In this document: one piece after another, positions 14,630-19,169 of the stretch | How positions within the stretch are numbered: position 1 is the stretch's first letter | How the letters are laid out: the number at the start of each line of letters is the position of its first letter | Assembly: GCA_002351955.1 (NCBI GenBank) | Contig: DEHO01000036.1 | Span: 207,398-226,566 of the forward strand | Length of the DNA: 19,169 bases | DNA from: Flavobacteriales bacterium UBA2798 | GTDB taxonomy: Bacteria; Bacteroidota; Bacteroidia; Flavobacteriales_D; UBA2798 | Direction: 5' to 3' | The notes under the pieces: model-generated | What the model saw: the letters and a program-made list of their open reading frames with translations, nothing else | Database searches by the model: none | Told to the model about the DNA's origin: nothing | Position numbers and translations under genes: made by a program

Positions 14630-16810
14630 CTACTGACGAATAAACCTGGCATTTAACCAGCCGTTTTCGCTTTTTGCCCGGATAAAATAAACTCCGGAGT
14701 CGAAGTTGGAAACAGGTATACTTATAAATTCGGTAATAATTGATGATGGTCTTTCGGAATAGAGAACACGGCCGTTGATGTCGCAGATCATCAACTCTGA
14801 AATTACTATTCCGTTCGAATTAAAATAGATGAAATCATCTGAAGGATTTGGCCAGATTTCAAGACTAAATTTTTTATTTTCAGTTTCCGAGGAAAGTGTA
14901 ACACACCATTGAGGAGGATTGTTAATACGGGTTAACGTGGAAAAATCAATGTAGCATGCATAGTGCACAGAATCTACAAAAGGATTTCTGTTTCCCTGAA
15001 CAAAGTGAACATAATCATTTCTGGCAATTTCATAATTATCGGGTAAATCCTGAAAATGCCAGTCCTTTAAAATTTGTTGATTTTGAATTGCAGGCAATGT
15101 CCAGGTGAATCCACCTGTTCCGGTATAGCAAACAGTCATGTAAAACATTGCCCTTGCCACATTGCCTTTGATATCATCTCGTGGTTCATAAACAGTGTTT
15201 CCAAGTGCGTCTAATCCTAATTTACCTTGACGGAATATTTGTGTTGGTGTAACAACAATTCCCATTGGGTTATTGCTTCTTGGGATGTTTACATTCAACA
15301 ATTGTGCTGGGAAAAGATTGTGCAGATCCGAATACTCGATATTATTCGATGCAGGATTTGTAGGGAACCAACTGTGAGCAAAAACGTGTTCACGACTCAT
15401 GCTGTCCCATGCAAACGGAGGATTGTACATAAAACGATAACCACTGTACTGACACATAACGGTTTTTTTTCCATTTATGGTGTCGTGCTCTTCAAAATCC
15501 GCAATCATGGTTGATGCATAGGAAGAATAATATATCCAATTATGTGGATTGATTTTCAGGTGAAGCGCATTGATGAATCCCGAGGAAAGAGCGTTTACTC
15601 CTGAATAATAGTTCCCGGCCATATTGCCTAAAGTGGTCAGGGAGGATGTTGTTGGATTAGTGGTTAGATAATTTTCGAAGCCTGAAGGGCCGTTAAATGC
15701 AAAAACAGCATAGTGATAGGATGTATTTGCATATGCATAATCAGGTTTTAAATTATTAGCTGCCGGACCAACATATTCTACCTTAGCATTTCCAATAACA
15801 TCTCCAATTCTATAATGAACGCCATCAACAGGAGTTTCTGTTACAGCGGCATTTATTTTTCTAAGTACAAGAAAATTTTCAGCATTGGAAGTTCCCTGCG
15901 AAAACGAATAACGGTAATCAAATGACTTGATATTGGTTCCTGAAAAGCTTTGAGCTTGCCCAAAAGGTTCAGTTGCAAGCCCACCCGAAATTCCATAAAT
16001 GTTAATCGTGAATACCGGGTCGTTGAGATCATTTGTGGGGATGGAAACCACTGCCAGCCTGGTGCCCGATTGCGATGGCGTAAACGTAAGATCAAAAGAG
16101 GAATTTCCCAATGAGGAAATGGACGATGGGAAGTTGAGCAGTCCATAATCAGAGGCAGCAGCGCCAGATAATGTTGCTGTACCTAATGTTAATGTTTGCG
16201 ATGTGCCCTGATTAAATAGTTGAATGGGGTTATTGCCGGAATTACTGATAATAATTGTCCCTCCGTTTTGGATTTGTACACTGTTATAGAAAGCAGCAAT
16301 TGCAGGTTCGGGACCGGGATCGGCTTTTTTTATTGTAATGGCATCCAGAGCAACATTCGATCCTGAAACTTTATTGGTATAGTAGAAACGAACATATCGG
16401 GTAGAAGAAAGCAAAATATCGGTGTAGGATGTAAAACCGGTTGTCATGTTACTGGTGTCAAATAATCGGACAGTTGACCATGTGGTTCCATTTGCAGATT
16501 GTTGAATAGTGAATTGCGTGCCAGGTGCAGATGCAGGTGGACTTGTTGCAGTTCCTCTTAAACTGTATACTAACGAATCCGGCTCATCGGAAAACTCAAT
16601 AAGAACGTATTCTCCTGTGCCATCAAGCCTGCAAGATGGATTCCCATCACTTCCTGTTGCGTAGGTAGTGGCACCTGCAACAACATCAAGATTGAGGATC
16701 CAACCGGTTGGGGGACTTGCTGCGTTGAAGGAAAAGCTTGTTGGCAAAAATGCCTGTGAATAGCTTTTTGTCAATGTCAAAACAGAAAACAATAAAATCA
16801 ATAATCTCAT
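14630..16810 (-). CDS. Secreted endonuclease I with T9SS sorting domain
   Basis: This is a 726-residue extracellular nuclease. Order of domains: signal peptide (1-19), a jelly-roll-like domain (about 25-162, ending YVRFYYTNKVSG..VALDAITIKK), a choice-of-anchor-D-like Ig domain (168-275; PIQLFNQGTSQTLTLGTA, LTFTPSQSGTRLAVVSIP), a linker domain (280-395), the endonuclease I domain (about 398-625) and a type A T9SS C-terminal domain (645-726; FSLEIWPNPSDDF, DINGRVLYSE, FDSGVYFIRAK). The nuclease core shows MSREHVFAHSW (471-481, catalytic His475), YSDLHNLFPA (493-502), VARAMFYM (551-558) and QGNRNPFVDSVHY (605-617), all characteristic of the non-specific His-Me finger nucleases. The T9SS domain predicts release or surface anchoring. 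Its start overlaps the stop of the upstream exonuclease-type gene by ATGA. Confidence 0.95.
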   Translation of the reverse strand: MRLLILLFSVLTLTKSYSQAFLPTSFSFNAASPPTGWILNLDVVAGATTYATGSDGNPSCRLDGTGEYVLIEFSDEPDSLVYSLRGTATSPPASAPGTQFTIQQSANGTTWSTVRLFDTSNMTTGFTSYTDILLSSTRYVRFYYTNKVSGSNVALDAITIKKADPGPEPAIAAFYNSVQIQNGGTIIISNSGNNPIQLFNQGTSQTLTLGTATLSGAAASDYGLLNFPSSISSLGNSSFDLTFTPSQSGTRLAVVSIPTNDLNDPVFTINIYGISGGLATEPFGQAQSFSGTNIKSFDYRYSFSQGTSNAENFLVLRKINAAVTETPVDGVHYRIGDVIGNAKVEYVGPAANNLKPDYAYANTSYHYAVFAFNGPSGFENYLTTNPTTSSLTTLGNMAGNYYSGVNALSSGFINALHLKINPHNWIYYSSYASTMIADFEEHDTINGKKTVMCQYSGYRFMYNPPFAWDSMSREHVFAHSWFPTNPASNNIEYSDLHNLFPAQLLNVNIPRSNNPMGIVVTPTQIFRQGKLGLDALGNTVYEPRDDIKGNVARAMFYMTVCYTGTGGFTWTLPAIQNQQILKDWHFQDLPDNYEIARNDYVHFVQGNRNPFVDSVHYACYIDFSTLTRINNPPQWCVTLSSETENKKFSLEIWPNPSDDFIYFNSNGIVISELMICDINGRVLYSERPSSIITEFISIPVSNFDSGVYFIRAKSENGWLNARFIRQ

Positions 16811-17850
16811 TTCACTTCTTTTTTGAGGATGAGATAAACCGGAAAGTGATCTGCATATCCTGCTGAGTATGTTCCTGCAGAAAAAGTCCGCCAGGGGTAG
16901 CCTTTAAAGTTGCCGCTGTCTTGACGAAGAAAAGGTTTGTTAAAGACTTTTGCCAGATGAAACTGGAAACCGGGTTGTTGTGTTGCAAGAAAAGTTGTAG
17001 TGAGTAGCATCTGGTCAAAAAGGTTCCATGAATCATTCCAGGCAAGTGATCCGATGCCATTTTTAAATAGCGGGTACATCGGATTGTAAAGTTTGTTTCC
17101 GGTTGAATCAGTTTTTTTTGCAGAGGCCTGAATTACTTTAAAAACACTTTCATTAACAGGATCGTCATTTAGGTCTCCCATATAAATTACTTTGGCTCCG
17201 GACTCTGCTTTTTGAATTGAATCAATAATATGTCTCCCTAAATTTGCGGCAAGTGCACGTTTTGGCCTGCTTCTTTTTTCACCCCCTCTGCGTGATGGCC
17301 AGTGCGCAACAACAAAATGCATTCGCTCTCCATCCAATGTTCCGCTAACCAATAGCTGTCCCCTTGTTGCAAATGAGGTGTCATTTGGATCTGATAATGT
17401 GTAAAGCACCTGCGATTTCGGTGAGAAGTATTTTGGATTGTACAACAATGCTACATCCACACCACGCCGATCAGGACCTTCGATGAGAATCGGCTTATAA
17501 TTCCGACTTCTGATGTTGGCTTGTTTAACTAAATCATGGAGCACCTCAATGTTTTCAATCTCAGCTAATCCTACTATTGCCGGACCATCGGGATTAAATT
17601 CTGTACCTACCTGAGCAATAACTTCACTTAAACGATCTAGTTTTTTCAAATACTTTTCAGTATTCCACCGATTGAGACCTGTTGGCAGAAATTCTTCATC
17701 GTTTTTTACAGGCTCATTAATAGTGTCGTAAAGGTTCTCTACATTCCAAAACGCAATACATGCAGAGTAAAATTTCTTTTCAGTTTGCGAATTTCCGTAT
17801 GTAGAAAAACCACAAATGAACAGGGCAGTAAGCAGCAAGGTATTTTTCAT
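16807..17850 (-). CDS. Exported endonuclease/exonuclease/phosphatase family protein
   Basis: This 347-residue protein belongs to the metal-dependent EEP superfamily (DNase I-like), whose members cleave nucleic acids or phosphoesters. The ATG at 17850 is chosen over the one at 17868 because it starts directly with a signal peptide (MKNTLLLTALFICGFSTYG, cut before NSQ). Active-site motifs are complete: FWNVENLYD (34-42, Asn36), GLAEIEN (94-100, Glu97), RRGVDVALLY (128-137), HWPSRRGG (183-190, catalytic His183), MGDLNDDP (224-231, Asp226 and Asn228), NLFDQML, and YADHFPVYL (332-340, Asp334-His335). No T9SS domain is present, so it is probably periplasmic or a lipid-free exported enzyme. It is cotranscribed with the T9SS endonuclease, pointing to joint breakdown of external DNA or nucleotides; phosphatase activity is the main alternative. 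Confidence 0.93.
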   Translation of the reverse strand: MKNTLLLTALFICGFSTYGNSQTEKKFYSACIAFWNVENLYDTINEPVKNDEEFLPTGLNRWNTEKYLKKLDRLSEVIAQVGTEFNPDGPAIVGLAEIENIEVLHDLVKQANIRSRNYKPILIEGPDRRGVDVALLYNPKYFSPKSQVLYTLSDPNDTSFATRGQLLVSGTLDGERMHFVVAHWPSRRGGEKRSRPKRALAANLGRHIIDSIQKAESGAKVIYMGDLNDDPVNESVFKVIQASAKKTDSTGNKLYNPMYPLFKNGIGSLAWNDSWNLFDQMLLTTTFLATQQPGFQFHLAKVFNKPFLRQDSGNFKGYPWRTFSAGTYSAGYADHFPVYLILKKEVK

Positions 17851-17865
17851 AGACAAGTAGTGAAG

Positions 17866-17873
17866 CAAAGGTA
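17866..17873 (-). promoter_or_regulatory. Possible -7 box for the nuclease pair
   Basis: The minus strand reads TACCTTTG, an exact TAnnTTTG match, about 16 bases before the ATG at 17850. No TTG is found at the usual distance upstream, so a regulator might be needed to recruit polymerase, or the match is by chance. Confidence 0.3.
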
Positions 17874-17927
17874 GGTAAATGAGTCCTTCGGATGGTTATT
17901 TCTTGATTTCTTAACAAAAGACATGCA

Positions 17928-17956
17928 AATCAAACATCAATTCACCGATGTTGATT
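17928..17956. repeat. Imperfect inverted repeat in the divergent promoter region
   Basis: AATCAAACATC (17928-17938) and GATGTTGATT (17947-17956) are reverse complements apart from one bulged A, with an eight-base spacer. It lies near the centre of the 190-base gap between the nuclease pair and the divergent receptor. That is the expected place for a shared operator. The rest of the gap, 17851-18040, shows no gene. Confidence 0.4.
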
Positions 17957-18040
17957 ATTAAAATGTTACTTTTTATTGTTTTAACAACAAGAGAAAGATA
18001 AAACTTCCGACTTTTGTCGCCGCAAATGCTACTTGCCCGA

Positions 18041-19169
18041 ATGACCAACCTAAACTTTAGAGGATCTTATATCCTTATTCTATTTCTTCTCTTATCTGTT
18101 GATGGTATAAGCCAGAATGACACTTCGTTTCGTGTGAAGCCGGATACCCTGCTTGAACAAGGGAATCGCCTGCCAATTTTTACCAGCACCAGCGGCGATA
18201 ACGATGACCAAACAGAATCGCAGGATATCTCCGGTTTATTGCAAGCCTCAAGGGATGTTTATGCTTCTGTAGCCGGATTTAATTTCGGAAATGCCCGCTT
18301 CCGTATTCGTGGACTGAATTCGGATCATACTTCGGTATTTATTAACGGAATTCGGGTCAATGACCTTGAAACCGGATGGGCATCCTGGAGTAATTGGGGA
18401 GGATTAAATGACGTTACCCGATGGATGGAAGTTAAAACCGGAAATGCTTCCTCGCGAATTGGATTCACTGGTATAGGAGGATATTCCAACATTGATGCAC
18501 GTGCAAGCTCCTACCGAAAAGGCAATCGTGTTTCTTATGCATTTTCTAACCGAAGCTATGCACATCGAATTATGGCAACCGGTTCAACTGGAATGATCGA
18601 AAATGGACTTGCAATCACAGCGTCCGTTTCGCGGAGATATTCAGACGAAGGTTATGTTGCAGGAACCTTTTTCGATTCCTGGAGTTATTTTTTATCAGTT
18701 GAGAAAAGAATTAATGCAAAACATACGCTATCTTTTATCGGCTTTGGAGCGCCTTTACGACAGGGTAGACAAGGACTCGCCGTTCAGGAAGCAATGGATC
18801 TTGCAGGAAGCAATTATTATAATCCATTTTGGGGGTATCAGAATGGAGAAAAAAGAAACAGCAGGGTAAGCCATAATCATGAGCCAATGCTGATGCTAAC
18901 GGACCACATTTTGATTTCTGAAAAAACGAAAATTCAGGCCGGAGTTTTCTTTTCACCTGGTAAATCAGGACAAACCAGTTTGAATTGGTATGACGCAAAA
19001 GACCCGCGTCCTGATTATTATAAGTATTTACCATCTTATTATGATCCTGAATATCCTGCTCTTGTTCCTCAGGTAACAAACTCATGGATCAATGATGTCA
19101 ATACACGGCAGATAAATTGGGATCAGCTTTATTTCGCAAATAGCAAGAACCTATATACGGTTACAAATG
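18041..19169 (+). CDS. TonB-dependent receptor, 3' truncated by window edge
   Basis: The frame is open from the ATG to the last base (376 codons plus one base), so the gene continues past the window. A signal peptide (1-25, core YILILFLLLSV, ending GISQ) is followed by a short linker and a TonB-dependent receptor plug (about 62-155: DISGLLQASRDVYASVAGF, ARFRIRGLN, TSVFINGIRVNDLETG, MEVKTGNASSRIG, YSNIDARASSY), then the first barrel strands. Unlike the receptor at the left edge it has no carboxypeptidase-D-like domain before the plug. An in-frame ATG at 18026 is an alternative start that lengthens the signal peptide by five residues; a TAA lies further upstream. It diverges from two exported nuclease-type genes, suggesting uptake of nucleic-acid breakdown products or another phosphate source. 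The ligand is inference; the family is firm. Confidence 0.92.
   Translation, partial: MTNLNFRGSYILILFLLLSVDGISQNDTSFRVKPDTLLEQGNRLPIFTSTSGDNDDQTESQDISGLLQASRDVYASVAGFNFGNARFRIRGLNSDHTSVFINGIRVNDLETGWASWSNWGGLNDVTRWMEVKTGNASSRIGFTGIGGYSNIDARASSYRKGNRVSYAFSNRSYAHRIMATGSTGMIENGLAITASVSRRYSDEGYVAGTFFDSWSYFLSVEKRINAKHTLSFIGFGAPLRQGRQGLAVQEAMDLAGSNYYNPFWGYQNGEKRNSRVSHNHEPMLMLTDHILISEKTKIQAGVFFSPGKSGQTSLNWYDAKDPRPDYYKYLPSYYDPEYPALVPQVTNSWINDVNTRQINWDQLYFANSKNLYTVTN

Noticed and set aside
17851..17868. Six-codon longer start for the EEP-family gene
   Set aside because: The ATG at 17850 begins directly with the signal peptide, and the TAnnTTTG box at 17866-17873 overlaps the longer start.
18603..18869. 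Short plus-strand frame of 88 codons
   Set aside because: It is out of frame inside the TonB-dependent receptor that runs from 18041 to the window end and shows no family features.
18735..19085. Minus-strand frame of 116 codons near the right edge
   Set aside because: It is antisense to the receptor coding region and its translation has no recognisable motif.
1..19169. CRISPR arrays, tRNA genes, insertion sequences, prophage or defence genes
   Set aside because: No direct repeat series, tRNA-like cloverleaf, transposase, integrase or known defence domain was seen on either strand by eye.

Overview
The window looks like chromosomal DNA of a Bacteroidota species, probably Flavobacteriales-like, although no rRNA or other marker settles the lineage. 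The signs are two SusC/CirA-type TonB-dependent receptors, tandem OmpH/Skp chaperones, a tandem pair of PorG/DUF6089 outer-membrane proteins, a secreted protein with a type A type IX secretion (T9SS) C-terminal sorting domain, the Bacteroidota-type PdxJ signature, near-absence of Shine-Dalgarno sites and several TAnnTTTG promoter boxes. Coding density is very high. No gap exceeds 300 bases; the longest, 17851-18040, is regulatory. I saw no tRNA, rRNA, CRISPR array, insertion sequence or phage gene.

Region 1 (1-2961, + strand) is a TonB-dependent receptor cut by the left edge, a small exported heavy-metal-associated (HMA) protein and a gamma-carbonic-anhydrase-type hexapeptide protein. The first two look like a metal-handling pair.

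Region 2 (13068 down to 2962, - strand) is a long envelope operon: CBS-domain protein, single-POTRA Omp85 protein, nadK, two PorG/DUF6089 paralogues, uppS, bamA, two OmpH/Skp chaperones, a strong intrinsic terminator, then murI. It links lipid-carrier synthesis (UppS) and peptidoglycan precursor supply (MurI) with outer-membrane protein transport and folding (OmpH, BamA) and T9SS parts (PorG). The core is a familiar conserved Bacteroidota block; the single-POTRA Omp85 gene and the doubled PorG-like gene are its less ordinary parts.

Region 3 (13157-14628, + strand) is pdxJ followed, with an ATGA overlap, by an alpha/beta hydrolase. It diverges from the CBS gene and converges with region 4 with a one-base gap.

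Region 4 (14630-19169) holds two exported nuclease-type genes on the - strand that overlap by ATGA: an endonuclease/exonuclease/phosphatase-family protein and a T9SS-secreted endonuclease I. Diverging from them across a 190-base regulatory gap is a second TonB-dependent receptor, cut by the right edge, whose full reading frame is open to the last base. The arrangement suggests an extracellular nucleic-acid or phosphate scavenging locus and is the best candidate here for an undescribed system. That reading rests on gene neighbourhood, not on any direct substrate signal.
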